Assembly (NCBI GenBank): GCA_964601575.1
Contig: CAZROA010000071.1
Span: 1-22,107 of the forward strand
Direction of reading: 5' to 3'
Length of the DNA stretch: 22,107 bases
DNA from: CAZKEG01 sp964601575
GTDB taxonomy: Bacteria; Desulfobacterota; Thermodesulfobacteria; Thermodesulfobacteriales; Thermodesulfatatoraceae
Positions 1-8,312 of the stretch are shown piece after piece; within the stretch, counting starts at the first letter, position 1; every line of letters starts with the position of its first letter. The translations under genes and the position numbers were made by a program. The notes under the pieces were generated by a model. That model was not told the DNA's origin, ran no database searches, and worked only from the letters and a program-made list of their open reading frames with translations.

Positions 1-2
1 GC

Positions 3-311
3 GATGAGTTAGACTTACCTTATGCCACGGTGTCCGTGGAAAGGATCGTCATTTGGGACCCGGAAGTGATTTTTATCTGGGGCAACGCTCGTTACGATGA
101 GAAGACCATCTTGCAAGATAGTCGTTTGGCTACTTTGGCCGCGGTCAAGGAGAGGAGAGTTTATAAGCTCCCTCCCTGGTCCACTTGGTCCCCTCGATCG
201 GTCCTCTTGGCCCTTTGGATGGCCAAGAGGCTCCATCCAGAACGGATAGATCAGGCCTCTTACGAAAGACAAAAGAGACTATTTGAACAAGAGGTCTTGT
301 CCGAGCGGTGA
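3..311 (+). CDS. ABC transporter substrate-binding protein, C-terminal part (partial)
   Basis: The reading frame is open from the window edge and ends with TGA at 309-311, so only about the last 102 residues are visible. They contain the C-terminal-lobe features of the TroA/BtuF/FecB-type periplasmic binding proteins: a beta strand followed by a 'DPEVIFIWG' segment, then 'AAVKERRVYKLPPW' and a helix beginning WSPRSVLLALWMAKRLHPE. These proteins bind an iron chelate, heme or corrinoid in the periplasm and deliver it to a FecCD-type permease. The stop codon overlaps the GTG start of the permease gene by four bases, which supports one transport operon. The ligand cannot be read from this fragment. 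The start codon and any signal peptide or lipobox lie upstream of the window. Confidence 0.8.
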   Translation, partial: DELDLPYATVSVERIVIWDPEVIFIWGNARYDEKTILQDSRLATLAAVKERRVYKLPPWSTWSPRSVLLALWMAKRLHPERIDQASYERQKRLFEQEVLSER

Positions 312-1252
312 GAAGGGCCGTTTTTCTGTTTATCTGTCTGGCCATCTTGGGGGTGGCTTCTTTTATAGGGCCTTCGGGGATCTTGCCGCCAAAAGGGTTT
401 TCCTCACCCATCCTCTGGGAGATCCGCGCTCCACGGGTGGTGTTGGCTGCCCTTTGCGGCGCCACTCTTTCGGCCTCCGGCGCTGCGCTTCAGGCGGTTT
501 TCCATAATCCTTTGGTCGATCCCTATCTCTTGGGGCTTTCCGCTGGCGGGGCCTTGGGTTGTGCCCTTTCGGTGGCCTTTTTTCCGTTTATCCCCGTATC
601 TCTGGCTGCCTTTGTTTGCTCCTATCTTTCGGCCTTTCTGACCTATGCCCTGGCTAGGACCCAGGGTGGTACCGGGCGGCTGGCCTTGATCCTTTCTGGA
701 GTGGTGGTCTCGGCCTTTCTCACCGCCATCGTCTCCTTGATCAAATTCCTGCTCGACCCTCATCGTTTGACCGAGGTGGTCCTTTGGCTTATGGGTAGTT
801 TTGCCTTAAGCCGCTGGGAGGAAGTCGAGGCCACCGCTCCCTTGATCCTGGCCGGGTGTTTTTTTCTGTTCCTTTTACGCCATCGGCTAAATGTACTTTC
901 TCTACCCGAAGAAGAGGCCAAGGTCCTTGGGGTCTCCGTGGGCAGAGAAAGGGCCTTGGTCATCGGGGCCGTAGCTTTGGGGGTCGGGGCTTCGGTAGCT
1001 GCCGCCGGGGTCATTGGTTGGATAGGGCTTATGGTCCCTCACTTGGTAAGACTATGCCTTGGGCCGGAAAATCAGAGACTTGTCCCTTATTCCATGATGG
1101 CTGGGGCGGCCATTTTGGTCGCCGCCGATACCTTGGCCCGAAGCCTTACCACCCTGGATCTCCCCGTAGGTATCCTTACTTCACTCCTCGGGGTGCCGTT
1201 TTTTGTCTATCTCCTTCGTCAAAATAAAGGGGCTGGCTGGGACGATGCTTGA
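308..1252 (+). CDS. FecCD-family ABC transporter permease
   Basis: A 314-residue, highly hydrophobic inner-membrane protein, somewhat short for the FecCD/BtuC family (usually about 320-350). It forms the membrane channel for import of an iron-siderophore, heme or corrinoid. Family hallmarks are visible: an N-terminal 'LWEIRAPRVVLAALCGATLSASGA' type segment, a central 'LMGSF' helix, and the conserved late motif with GVIGWIGLMVPHLVRL (residues about 230-245), followed by PVGILTSLLGVPFFVYLL near the C terminus. The GTG start at 308 overlaps the stop of the binding-protein gene as GTGA, which implies translational coupling. The substrate is not decided by sequence; the neighbouring chelatase genes hint at a tetrapyrrole such as a corrinoid or heme (inference). 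Confidence 0.93.
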   Translation: MRRAVFLFICLAILGVASFIGPSGILPPKGFSSPILWEIRAPRVVLAALCGATLSASGAALQAVFHNPLVDPYLLGLSAGGALGCALSVAFFPFIPVSLAAFVCSYLSAFLTYALARTQGGTGRLALILSGVVVSAFLTAIVSLIKFLLDPHRLTEVVLWLMGSFALSRWEEVEATAPLILAGCFFLFLLRHRLNVLSLPEEEAKVLGVSVGRERALVIGAVALGVGASVAAAGVIGWIGLMVPHLVRLCLGPENQRLVPYSMMAGAAILVAADTLARSLTTLDLPVGILTSLLGVPFFVYLLRQNKGAGWDDA

Positions 1253-2027
1253 GGTAAAGGCTTTGGGCTATCGTTCGATCCTGCATGATCTAACCTTTTC
1301 TATAACTTCGGGAGAACTAGTGGCCATCCTTGGGCCTAACGGGGCGGGAAAGACGACCCTTTTTCGTTGTCTGGCCCGATTGATCAAGCCCGACCAGGGG
1401 AAGATCCTCCTTCAAGGTCGACCCCTTGAGGCCTATTCTCCAAAAAGGCTTTATCAAATATTGACCTTGGCCCCTCAATTTTCACAGATAGGCTTTCATT
1501 ACACCGCACTTACCGTGGCCCTTATGGGCCGGGCACCTTATCTTTCACCTTTTTCCCGACCAAGGAAACATGATTATGAAAAGGCCCAAGAGGCCCTAGC
1601 CCTTCTTGGCCTCAAAGACCTGGCCCACCGGCCTTTTCATACCCTTTCCGGAGGGCAAAGACGTTTGGTCTTGATGGCCAGGGCCTTGGCCCAAGAAGCT
1701 GAACTCCTTTTACTTGATGAACCTACGGCTCACCTTGATCTCAAACATCAAATCTTGGTGCTCTCTAAGATTCGTGAACTCTCAAAGCAGAAGGGACTCA
1801 CTATTTTAGTCAGTCTTCACGATCCGAATTTGGCCTTGGCTTATGCCGATCGGGTGCTATGTCTGAAAGGAGGTAAGCTTATCGGAGAATTAACCGATCA
1901 GGATCAAGAAGGTATTCGACAGATCCTCGAAGATCTATACGATATTTCATTTTCTGTATTTGAGACGGCGGAAGGTCTTGTTGTCTTTCCTTACCAAGGA
2001 AGACCCAAGAACAAGGTACTTGCTTAA
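1245..2027 (+). CDS. ABC transporter ATP-binding protein (FecE/BtuD type)
   Basis: The 260-residue ATPase partner of the preceding permease. Visible motifs are Walker A GPNGAGKT near residues 30-37, the Q-loop region 'LAPQFSQ', the ABC signature LSGGQRRLVLMARALAQ, Walker B LLLLDEPTAHLDL and the H-loop 'SLHDPNLA'. I chose the ATG at 1245, which overlaps the permease stop by eight bases; this gives the normal N terminus MLEVKALGY for the family. A longer in-frame start at 1203 would add 14 residues that do not look like the family. With the binding protein and permease it makes a complete type II importer for an iron chelate, heme or corrinoid. The C-terminal region contains a short regulatory-type tail, as is usual in this family. 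Confidence 0.93.
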   Translation: MLEVKALGYRSILHDLTFSITSGELVAILGPNGAGKTTLFRCLARLIKPDQGKILLQGRPLEAYSPKRLYQILTLAPQFSQIGFHYTALTVALMGRAPYLSPFSRPRKHDYEKAQEALALLGLKDLAHRPFHTLSGGQRRLVLMARALAQEAELLLLDEPTAHLDLKHQILVLSKIRELSKQKGLTILVSLHDPNLALAYADRVLCLKGGKLIGELTDQDQEGIRQILEDLYDISFSVFETAEGLVVFPYQGRPKNKVLA

Positions 2028-2053
2028 ATTTGTTTATTTAAAGGGGGCTTATC

Positions 2054-3007
2054 ATGAAAATAGGCATCGTTGGGTCTGGCTTCGTTGGGGCCACCTCGGC
2101 CTATGCCTTGATTATGAGGGGCATCGGGCGAGAAATCGTGCTGATAGACAAAAATCCCAAGAGGTCTTTGGCCGAGGCGGAAGACCTCTTTCATGCCGTA
2201 CCATTTGCCCATCCCTTAGAAGTAATCAATGGAGATTTTGCCGATCTAGCCGGGGCCAAGGTGGTCATTATTGCCGCCGGCGTGGCTCAAAGGCCAGGAG
2301 AGACCCGGCTCCACCTCCTCGGTAGAAACGCAGCAGTATTTCGAGAAATTATTCCTCAGATCCTCAAGTATGCTCCTGAGGCTATTTTAGTGGTGGCCAC
2401 CAATCCGGTGGATGTCATGACCCATCTCGCCGCTCGGTATGCTGCTGAGTACGGAGTACCCTCTTCCAAAGTAATCGGTTCAGGGACCACCCTTGATACC
2501 GCGAGATTTCGGACCTTGCTTGGTCGGCACTTAGGCGTTGATCCCCAGCATGTGCATGCCTATGTAGTCGGTGAACATGGCGATTCAGAAGTCCTTACCT
2601 GGTCATTGGTTACTATAGGGGGCATGTCTCTTGAGGAATTTTGTAAATTAAGGCACCGCTCCCTTACCGCCGAAGACAAACAGCACATCGACGAACGGGT
2701 GCGACGAGCGGCCTACTACATCATCGAAGGTAAAGGAGCCACCTATTATGGTATCGGTAGCGCCATTGCCAAGATCGTCAGTACAATCCTTTATGATCAA
2801 AGGGCTATTTTGACCCTTACTACTCCCACTAAAGAAGTAGCTGGAATCAAAGATGTCAGTGTTTCGGTACCAAGATTATTAGGTGGGGAAGGTGTGTTGG
2901 CCACCTTTCCCTTACCTTTGAGTCCTGAGGAAGAAGAGGCCTTGCGAAGAAGCGCCCAAATCATCCGTTCCGCCATTAATGAACTTGATAATGAGGGAGC
3001 TTCTTGA
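2054..3007 (+). CDS. ldh: L-lactate dehydrogenase (NAD-dependent)
   Basis: A 317-residue cytoplasmic enzyme that interconverts pyruvate and L-lactate with NAD(H). The Rossmann motif GSGFVGA is at residues 7-13 and an Asp at 32 fits NAD rather than NADP. In the substrate loop AGVAQRPGETR the specificity residue is Gln79, the lactate dehydrogenase state; malate dehydrogenases have Arg here. Other catalytic residues are in place: Arg85, Asn117 (ATNP), Asp148 and Arg151 (TLDTARFR) and His175 (GEHGDSE). The late motif KGATYYGIG is also typical of bacterial lactate dehydrogenases. A good ribosome binding site (AAGGGGG at 2041-2047) precedes the ATG. It sits 26 bases after the importer ATPase and 32 bases before a chelatase ATPase, so it may be co-transcribed with them, which is an unusual setting for this enzyme. 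Confidence 0.92.
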   Translation: MKIGIVGSGFVGATSAYALIMRGIGREIVLIDKNPKRSLAEAEDLFHAVPFAHPLEVINGDFADLAGAKVVIIAAGVAQRPGETRLHLLGRNAAVFREIIPQILKYAPEAILVVATNPVDVMTHLAARYAAEYGVPSSKVIGSGTTLDTARFRTLLGRHLGVDPQHVHAYVVGEHGDSEVLTWSLVTIGGMSLEEFCKLRHRSLTAEDKQHIDERVRRAAYYIIEGKGATYYGIGSAIAKIVSTILYDQRAILTLTTPTKEVAGIKDVSVSVPRLLGGEGVLATFPLPLSPEEEEALRRSAQIIRSAINELDNEGAS

Positions 3008-3039
3008 AATGGTGTCACGAAAGAGTTTAATTTTGACAT

Positions 3040-4947
3040 ATGTTACGCTACCCCTTCTCCGCTATTGTCGGTCAGGAGGAAATGAAGCTGGCTCTCCTCC
3101 TTTCAGCGGTGAGCCGGGAGGTGGCCGGAGTCCTGCTCTGCGGTGAGAAAGGGACAGGTAAGTCTACTGCTGCTCGTGCCCTAGCCTCTCTCCTGCCGGA
3201 GGTAGGTCCTGGACAAAAGGCCCCCTTTGTCAATCTTCCGCTGAACGCCACAGAAGAGGCCCTCTTAGGCACCATTGATTTGGAAGAAACCTTCCGCACT
3301 GGAAGGCCGATTTATTCTCCAGGGCTTCTGGTGAAGGCAGATCAAGGGGTCCTTTATATCGACGAGGTGAACTTGCTTCCTGAACACCTAGCAGCAAGCC
3401 TCCTCGATGTGGCGGAAAGGGGTTTGGTGGTTGTAGAACGGGAAGGCCTAAGCCTGACCCTGCCGGCCCGTTTAGTGCTCATTGGTTCTATGAATCCCGA
3501 AGAGGGCGATCTCTCCTCTCAACTTCTCGATCGCTTCGGCCTTTGTGTCATGGTCTCTGGAGAGAAAGATCCACAGCGCCGGGTGGAAGTGGTAAAGAGA
3601 AGGCTTCTCTTTGAGAGAGATCCAGAGGCCTTTGAGCGGCTTTATGAAAAAGAAGAAAAGGCTTTGAGGGAGAGGCTCCTTAAGGCGCGAAGTCTTTATC
3701 CACAGGTAGTCATTCCGGTGCGATTTAGGGTCCTGATCGGGGAGCTTTGTCGTGAGGCCCATGTCTCTGGGCACCGGGCGGACTTGGTCCTTCAGGCCGC
3801 AGCCCGAGCTTATGCTGCTCTACATGGAAGGGAAGAAGTCCTGTTTGAAGATATCGAAGCCGTGGCTGAAATGGTCCTAGTTCATCGCCGACGGGAACAA
3901 GAGCCCCGGGCCAAATCTCCGGAAAAGGAACCCAGAGAAGACAAAGAGTCAAAAAAAGGAGAAAAAAGAATCGATTCTCCTCCTGAGCTTCGAGAAGACT
4001 CCCGGCCAAGGCCTCCAGAACGCGAGGCCTCAGAAGAAAAAGAAGGCTCTCAAGCCTCTCTTCCTCCTCCGCCAGAAGAGGTCAAACCCCATGAAGGTCA
4101 AGACCAGGTCTTTGAGATTGGTGAGGTCTTTGAGATACGCCCTCTAGGGTCCACTAGACGCCGAAAGGCCCAGGAGATTAGCGGCAAGAGGTTGAAAAGT
4201 CTGACCCAAAGGGGGCGTTTTGTTCGAGCGATCATTCCCCGAGGCAAGGTGCGGGATCTGGCCCTTTCCGCCACCTTGCGGGCGGCAGCACCTTATCAAT
4301 TGCGCCGAGGGGCAGGCCCTGGCCGCGGGGTAGTGATTACCAAGAACGATTTCCGTGAAAAACAACGAAAGAGCAAGGTCGGCCACCTGCTCCTCTTTTG
4401 TGTCGATGCCTCGGGTTCCATGGCCGCGGAAGCCAGGATGCGGGAAACTAAAGGGGCCATCATGAGCCTTCTCCTTTCCGCCTATCAGAAGCGGGATCGG
4501 GTGGCCCTTATCGTCTTTCGCGGTAAAGAGGCCAAGCTCGTCCTACCTCCCACCAACTCTGTAGAACTTGCCGGAAGGCTTTTGACAGACCTCCCGGTAG
4601 GAGGGTCAACCCCTTTACCGGCTGCCCTTTCTTTAGTGGTTTCTTTCCTTGAGCGCGCCCTACGTCGAGAGCCCGAGCTTCCGGTGACTACTTTTTTTAT
4701 TACCGATGGACGGGGGAACGTAAGCTTAGGCCAAGACAAACCCCAGGAAGAGATCAGAAGATGGGCCCTGATTTTGAGTCAAAGATTTCCTCAGGTGGAC
4801 TTTGTGGTCGTCGATACAGAGACCGGGTTTGTCCGTCTAGAGATGGCCAAGGAACTGGCCCGCATCCTTTCGGCCAAATATTTTACCCCTGAGGCCTTAA
4901 AAGCCGAGCGCCTGGTGCGTATCGCTCGCGATTTAAGAATGAAATAA
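3040..4947 (+). CDS. Chelatase subunit with AAA+ and VWA domains (ChlD/BchD-like)
   Basis: A 635-residue protein that fuses an N-terminal AAA+ ATPase module to a C-terminal von Willebrand A domain, as in the D subunits of magnesium chelatase and of CobN-type cobaltochelatases. Walker A GEKGTGKST is at residues 35-43, Walker B VLYIDEVNLL around 104-113, the sensor region SMNPEEGD near 150-157 and an LLDRFG arginine at 165. A charged, proline-rich linker covers about 285-370. The VWA domain (about 448-630) has an intact MIDAS: DASGS at 456-460, Thr524 in GGSTPL and Asp556 in TDGRGN. Unlike many BchD proteins its ATPase motifs look intact. The ribosome binding site is weak. It is followed at once by a separate I-subunit gene. 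The metal and tetrapyrrole are unknown; cobalt/corrin with CobN is my best guess. Confidence 0.85.
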   Translation: MLRYPFSAIVGQEEMKLALLLSAVSREVAGVLLCGEKGTGKSTAARALASLLPEVGPGQKAPFVNLPLNATEEALLGTIDLEETFRTGRPIYSPGLLVKADQGVLYIDEVNLLPEHLAASLLDVAERGLVVVEREGLSLTLPARLVLIGSMNPEEGDLSSQLLDRFGLCVMVSGEKDPQRRVEVVKRRLLFERDPEAFERLYEKEEKALRERLLKARSLYPQVVIPVRFRVLIGELCREAHVSGHRADLVLQAAARAYAALHGREEVLFEDIEAVAEMVLVHRRREQEPRAKSPEKEPREDKESKKGEKRIDSPPELREDSRPRPPEREASEEKEGSQASLPPPPEEVKPHEGQDQVFEIGEVFEIRPLGSTRRRKAQEISGKRLKSLTQRGRFVRAIIPRGKVRDLALSATLRAAAPYQLRRGAGPGRGVVITKNDFREKQRKSKVGHLLLFCVDASGSMAAEARMRETKGAIMSLLLSAYQKRDRVALIVFRGKEAKLVLPPTNSVELAGRLLTDLPVGGSTPLPAALSLVVSFLERALRREPELPVTTFFITDGRGNVSLGQDKPQEEIRRWALILSQRFPQVDFVVVDTETGFVRLEMAKELARILSAKYFTPEALKAERLVRIARDLRMK

Positions 4948-4965
4948 CAGGCTCATGGAGGATCT

Positions 4966-5958
4966 ATGAAACGTTACCTCTTTCCCTTTAGTGCCATCGT
5001 TGGTCAAGAAGAGATGAAATTGGCCTTGATCCTGAACGTGATCGACCCTTCTATCGGGGGAGTGCTCATTCGGGGGGAGAAGGGCACCGGTAAATCCACC
5101 GTGGTCAGGGCCTTGGCCGATATCCTTCCTGAGATCGAGGTGGTCGAAGGCTGTCCTTTCTCCTGCGATCCGGAGGCCGTGGATCAACTCTGTCCAGAAT
5201 GTGAGAGGCGTCTTAAAGAAGAAGGGAGTCTCCCGCGCTTGCGTCGTAAGATCCGGGTGGTTGATTTTCCTTTATCCGCCACCGAAGATAGAGTGGTAGG
5301 CACCTTAGATATTGAAGCGGCCTTAAAGACCGGGGAGAAACGTTTTGAACCCGGTATTTTGGCCGCCGCCAACCGGGGCATCCTTTATGTAGACGAGGTG
5401 AATCTCCTTGATGATCATTTAGTCGATCTTTTATTGGATGCCGCGGCCATGGGAGTCAATTTCGTAGAAAGGGAAGGGGTAAGTTTTGTCCATCCAGCGC
5501 GGTTTGTCCTGGTAGGGACCATGAACCCGGAAGAAGGCGAACTACGCCCTCAGCTTTTGGATCGTTTTGGTCTTTGTGTCACCGTGGAAGGGCTTAAAGA
5601 TCCCAAACAGCGGGTGCTCATCATGGAGAGACGGGCGGCCTTTGAACAAGACCCAGAGGGGTTTACACGCCGCTTTGCCGCGGAAAACCAGGCCTTGGCC
5701 CAAAGGATCATCTCTGCCAGGGAACGTCTCAAAGAGGTAGAGATGCCAGAAGAAATGCTTTATGAGATGGCTAAGAGGCTGATTACCATCGGGGTTGATG
5801 GCCATCGGGCAGATATAACCATGGTCAAAGCAGCCAAGGCCCATGCAGCCTTTTGTGGGCGAGACAAGGTCTCTTCTGAAGACCTCAAAGTGGCGGAGAA
5901 ATTGGCCCTACCCCATCGTTTACGTCGGCGCCCGTTTGAGGAAATCAGGGTCATGTAA
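4966..5958 (+). CDS. Chelatase AAA+ ATPase subunit (ChlI/BchI-like)
   Basis: A 330-residue AAA+ ATPase of the magnesium/cobalt chelatase I-subunit family, which forms a ring with the D subunit and drives metal insertion by the large catalytic subunit. Visible are Walker A GEKGTGKST (37-45), Walker B ILYVDEVNLL (139-148), the sensor segment GTMNPEEGE (184-192) and the arginine in LLDRFG (Arg200). An insertion after Walker A carries four cysteines (63, 67, 76, 79; CPFSC...CPEC) that could bind zinc or an Fe-S cluster; the upstream paralogue lacks it. The start is fixed by GGAGGA at 4957-4962. The opening residues, including 'FPFSAIVGQEEMKLAL', are nearly the same as in the preceding gene, which indicates tandem duplication. 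Its stop lies four bases from the 3' end of the convergent rnpB gene. Confidence 0.88.
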   Translation: MKRYLFPFSAIVGQEEMKLALILNVIDPSIGGVLIRGEKGTGKSTVVRALADILPEIEVVEGCPFSCDPEAVDQLCPECERRLKEEGSLPRLRRKIRVVDFPLSATEDRVVGTLDIEAALKTGEKRFEPGILAAANRGILYVDEVNLLDDHLVDLLLDAAAMGVNFVEREGVSFVHPARFVLVGTMNPEEGELRPQLLDRFGLCVTVEGLKDPKQRVLIMERRAAFEQDPEGFTRRFAAENQALAQRIISARERLKEVEMPEEMLYEMAKRLITIGVDGHRADITMVKAAKAHAAFCGRDKVSSEDLKVAEKLALPHRLRRRPFEEIRVM

Positions 5959-5962
5959 AGGT

Positions 5963-6312
5963 GGGGCCGGTCATAAGCCGAGTTCTGTCCCCTGAAAGGG
6001 TGGTGGTCATTCATCTAGGCGGTTGGTTACCCAACCGCTCTAGCGGCCTACCCGGGAGCTCGGGCGGGCCACCCTCAAGCGCTCCCCTACATGGCCTTTC
6101 TCCGGGTGGGGTTTACCGTGCCCTCTCCTGTTACCAGGAGAGGCGGTGGGCTCTTACCCCACCTTTTCACCCTTACCCCGCTTACGCGAGGCGGTCTGTT
6201 TTCTGTGGCACTTTCCAGGGGTTACCCCCTCCGGGTGTTACCCGGCACCCTGCCCTGTGGAGCTCGGACTTTCCTCCGAGGCCAAAGGCCCCGGCGACCA
6301 CCGACCGACCCC
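5963..6312 (-). ncRNA. rnpB: RNase P RNA, bacterial type A
   Basis: Read on the minus strand, the region carries the universal RNase P RNA cores: near the 5' end GAGGAAAGTCCGAGCTCC followed by ACAGGGCAGGGTGCC (helix P4 5' strand region), and near the 3' end ACAGAACTCGGCTTATG (P4 3' strand region). The ends were set by a nine-base-pair P1 helix between GGGGTCGGT at the 5' end and ACCGGCCCC at the 3' end. The length of about 350 nt is normal for type A. The RNA is the catalytic subunit that trims tRNA 5' leaders, fitting with a tRNA gene nearby. No intrinsic terminator follows; the 3' end nearly touches the convergent chelatase gene. It begins 31 bases after the zinc-ribbon protein gene on the same strand, with no strong promoter seen in between. 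End coordinates may be off by a few bases. Confidence 0.95.
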
Positions 6313-6343
6313 ATTAAAAAGATAATCCATCTAATAAAATTGG

Positions 6344-7126
6344 CTATTCTTTTTCTGGTTGATCAGGACCTTCCGCCTTTTCCACGGACTCAGGGTGCAG
6401 ACCGGCTAAGACTTCTTCGTAGGCCTTTTTATAATAAATGATACGCTGACATATGGGACATTCATGAACTTGATCATCACGAATAAGCTCGTTGTAAAGC
6501 TGAGGAGGAATGTTCATGTGACAGCCGTCGCAAACGGCTTCTAATACGCCGACCACGGCAATCCCATTCCGGCGGCTTTTAATAAATTCATAACGATTGA
6601 GCAATCTAGCTGGAATACGGCTGGCGATGGCCTCTCGTTCTTGCCAAATACTTTCTCTTTTTTTGTCTAATTCCGCCTTTTTGGCCTCGTACTTAGCCCG
6701 TTCCTCAGCTACACGTTTTTCTAACTCCGCTACTTCTTGAGAAACTTTTTCTTTTTCTTTGGCTAAATCTTCCAATCGTTCCATTAATTGTAAGAGTTCT
6801 TCTTCTCTCTTCTTGTTGGCTTTTTTGATCTCTTCAATCTCTTTAAGAAGGGCTTGATATTCCCTCTGTGCCTTTACTTCCATGAGACGATTCTGACTCT
6901 TACGCAGACGCTGGTACTCTTGTTCAAGCTCATCTTCATATTCGCGTCTCTTAAATTTCAGTTCTTCTATTTCGTTTTCCAGTTTTTCAAACTCCTTTTT
7001 CTTGGCTTCTAAGCTCTTTTCTACCTCTTGGAGTGATTCTGGACATCGCTCTTTTTCTTTATCTAAAGCCAGGAGTCGGAGATCAACATCCTGTAATTTG
7101 ATAAGATTGATCATTTCTTCTCGCAC
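6344..7126 (-). CDS. Coiled-coil C4 zinc-ribbon protein (DUF164/CT398-like)
   Basis: A 260-residue protein with a long, Glu/Lys/Arg-rich heptad region (about 15-170), which should form an antiparallel coiled-coil hairpin, followed by a C-terminal zinc ribbon with CDGC (Cys199, Cys202) and CPIC (Cys223, Cys226). This is the architecture of the widespread DUF164 / CT398-like family, often a neighbour of Nif3-type genes; the molecular role is not settled and a nucleic-acid or secretion-related role has been proposed for members. I chose the GTG start at 7126 because AGGAGG (7132-7137) lies five bases upstream of it; an internal ATG four codons later is too far from that site. It follows the Nif3-family gene by 18 bases, so the two are likely co-transcribed, perhaps on into rnpB. 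Confidence 0.88.
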   Translation of the reverse strand: MREEMINLIKLQDVDLRLLALDKEKERCPESLQEVEKSLEAKKKEFEKLENEIEELKFKRREYEDELEQEYQRLRKSQNRLMEVKAQREYQALLKEIEEIKKANKKREEELLQLMERLEDLAKEKEKVSQEVAELEKRVAEERAKYEAKKAELDKKRESIWQEREAIASRIPARLLNRYEFIKSRRNGIAVVGVLEAVCDGCHMNIPPQLYNELIRDDQVHECPICQRIIYYKKAYEEVLAGLHPESVEKAEGPDQPEKE

Positions 7127-7144
7127 ATTTACCTCCTTTGGAAA

Positions 7145-8266
7145 CTAGATCTTAATCAATTTGAAGGGTGATTTGTCTTCTAATTGACTAATCTTTATCG
7201 TCGCTTGCTGAGAGCTGGCCCATTTTTCAAGGTATTTGGCCAGTTCAGAGACGACGAGGTATTCCGTTTCAAAGTGACCAGCCACAATGACCGAAAGGCC
7301 TAAGGCCTCAGCCTCTCGCGCCTGGTGATACTTTATCTCCCCGGTGATATAAACCTGGGCCCCGCTTTTAAAAACCTGCGGCAGGAGATCTCCCCCTGCT
7401 CCCCCGCACACAGCCACCTTTTCTACTTCTTGCCTCTCATCTCCAATGATCTGGACCTGTTCACTTCCGGTGGCCTTAGCCACTTTTCGGGCGAGCTCTA
7501 GCACCGTCATCGGTAGAGGAAGAATACCCAAACGCCCCAGACCAAAACGGGGATCATGTTCTTCTAAGGGGTAGAGATCAAAGGCCATCTCTTCGTAAGG
7601 ATGAACCTCTTTTAGAAGGGAGATGACCCGGGGGATCTCCATGGAAGGGACCAGGACCTCAAGCCGCCATTCGGAAACACGTTCAAGTCTTCCTTTTTCG
7701 CCGTACCAGGGTTTGGCCCCTTCTCCAGGGAGGTAAGTCCCTACACCACTTACGGCAAAGGTACATCCATAATAAGAACCAATTACCCCGGCCTCGGTCT
7801 CAAGAAGGGCTTGGCGTATCTTCTCTTCGTAACCCTTGGGGATAAAGACTACGAGCTTATAAAGTTTAGAGCCTGGGCAGGGAGAAAGGGCCTTGGTTAC
7901 CCGAATCCCTAAGGCCTTGGCCAGGATATCACTTACGCCCCCTTTAGCGGAATCGAGATTGGTGTGGGCAGCGATACAGGCCAAGTCGTGTTTGATGAGC
8001 AAAGAAAGGATCTTTCCCAACGGTGTTTCCAGATCCAAAGACTTTGGGGCCTTGAAGAGGAGTGGATGATGGGTGACCAGGCAATCGATACCCTTGGCCA
8101 AGGCTTGTTCAAGGACTTCCAAAGTTAGATCAAGGGCCACACCGAGATGGGTGACAGGCCTTCGGCGGGAACCCACCTGTAGCCCGACATTATCCCATTC
8201 TTCGGCTAAACTCCTTGGGGCCCATGATTCAATCGCTGATAATACATCTTGAACAGTAACGGCCAT
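7145..8266 (-). CDS. Nif3-like dinuclear metal-centre protein (YqfO type)
   Basis: A 373-residue protein of the Nif3/DUF34 family (often labelled GTP cyclohydrolase I type 2). It has the metal-binding signatures of the two Nif3 half-domains: THHPLLF (His66, His67) and AHTNLDSAKGGV (His101, Asp105) in the N-terminal half, and ITGEIKYHQ and GHFETE in the C-terminal half. Between them (about 130-230) lies the PII/CutA-like insertion typical of the longer YqfO form, with 'HPYEE' as its recognisable end. Members form hexameric toroids with two metals per subunit; the physiological substrate is uncertain. No clear Shine-Dalgarno sequence precedes the ATG, and a tRNA terminator ends only eight bases upstream, so how it is expressed is not obvious. 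Confidence 0.9.
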   Translation of the reverse strand: MAVTVQDVLSAIESWAPRSLAEEWDNVGLQVGSRRRPVTHLGVALDLTLEVLEQALAKGIDCLVTHHPLLFKAPKSLDLETPLGKILSLLIKHDLACIAAHTNLDSAKGGVSDILAKALGIRVTKALSPCPGSKLYKLVVFIPKGYEEKIRQALLETEAGVIGSYYGCTFAVSGVGTYLPGEGAKPWYGEKGRLERVSEWRLEVLVPSMEIPRVISLLKEVHPYEEMAFDLYPLEEHDPRFGLGRLGILPLPMTVLELARKVAKATGSEQVQIIGDERQEVEKVAVCGGAGGDLLPQVFKSGAQVYITGEIKYHQAREAEALGLSVIVAGHFETEYLVVSELAKYLEKWASSQQATIKISQLEDKSPFKLIKI

Positions 8267-8274
8267 TTTTAGGC

Positions 8275-8307
8275 AAAATAAAAAGGTGCAAACACCATGC
8301 TTGCACC
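8275..8307 (-). terminator. Intrinsic terminator after the tRNA gene
   Basis: On the minus strand GGTGCAA (8301-8307) pairs perfectly with TTGCACC (8285-8291) across a nine-base loop, and is followed at once by TTTTTATTTT (8284-8275). This is a textbook Rho-independent terminator placed six bases downstream of the tRNA CCA end. It lies just before the Nif3-family start codon. Confidence 0.85.
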
Positions 8308-8312
8308 CTGTT

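Noticed and set aside
3033..3038. A perfect TTGACA just before the ChlD-like start codon.
   Set aside because: No -10 box follows at proper spacing, and transcription would start inside the coding region.
5961..6441. Open frames of more than 100 codons on the plus strand.
   Set aside because: They lie over the RNase P RNA gene on the other strand and encode low-complexity, proline- and arginine-rich sequence; the RNA explains the region.
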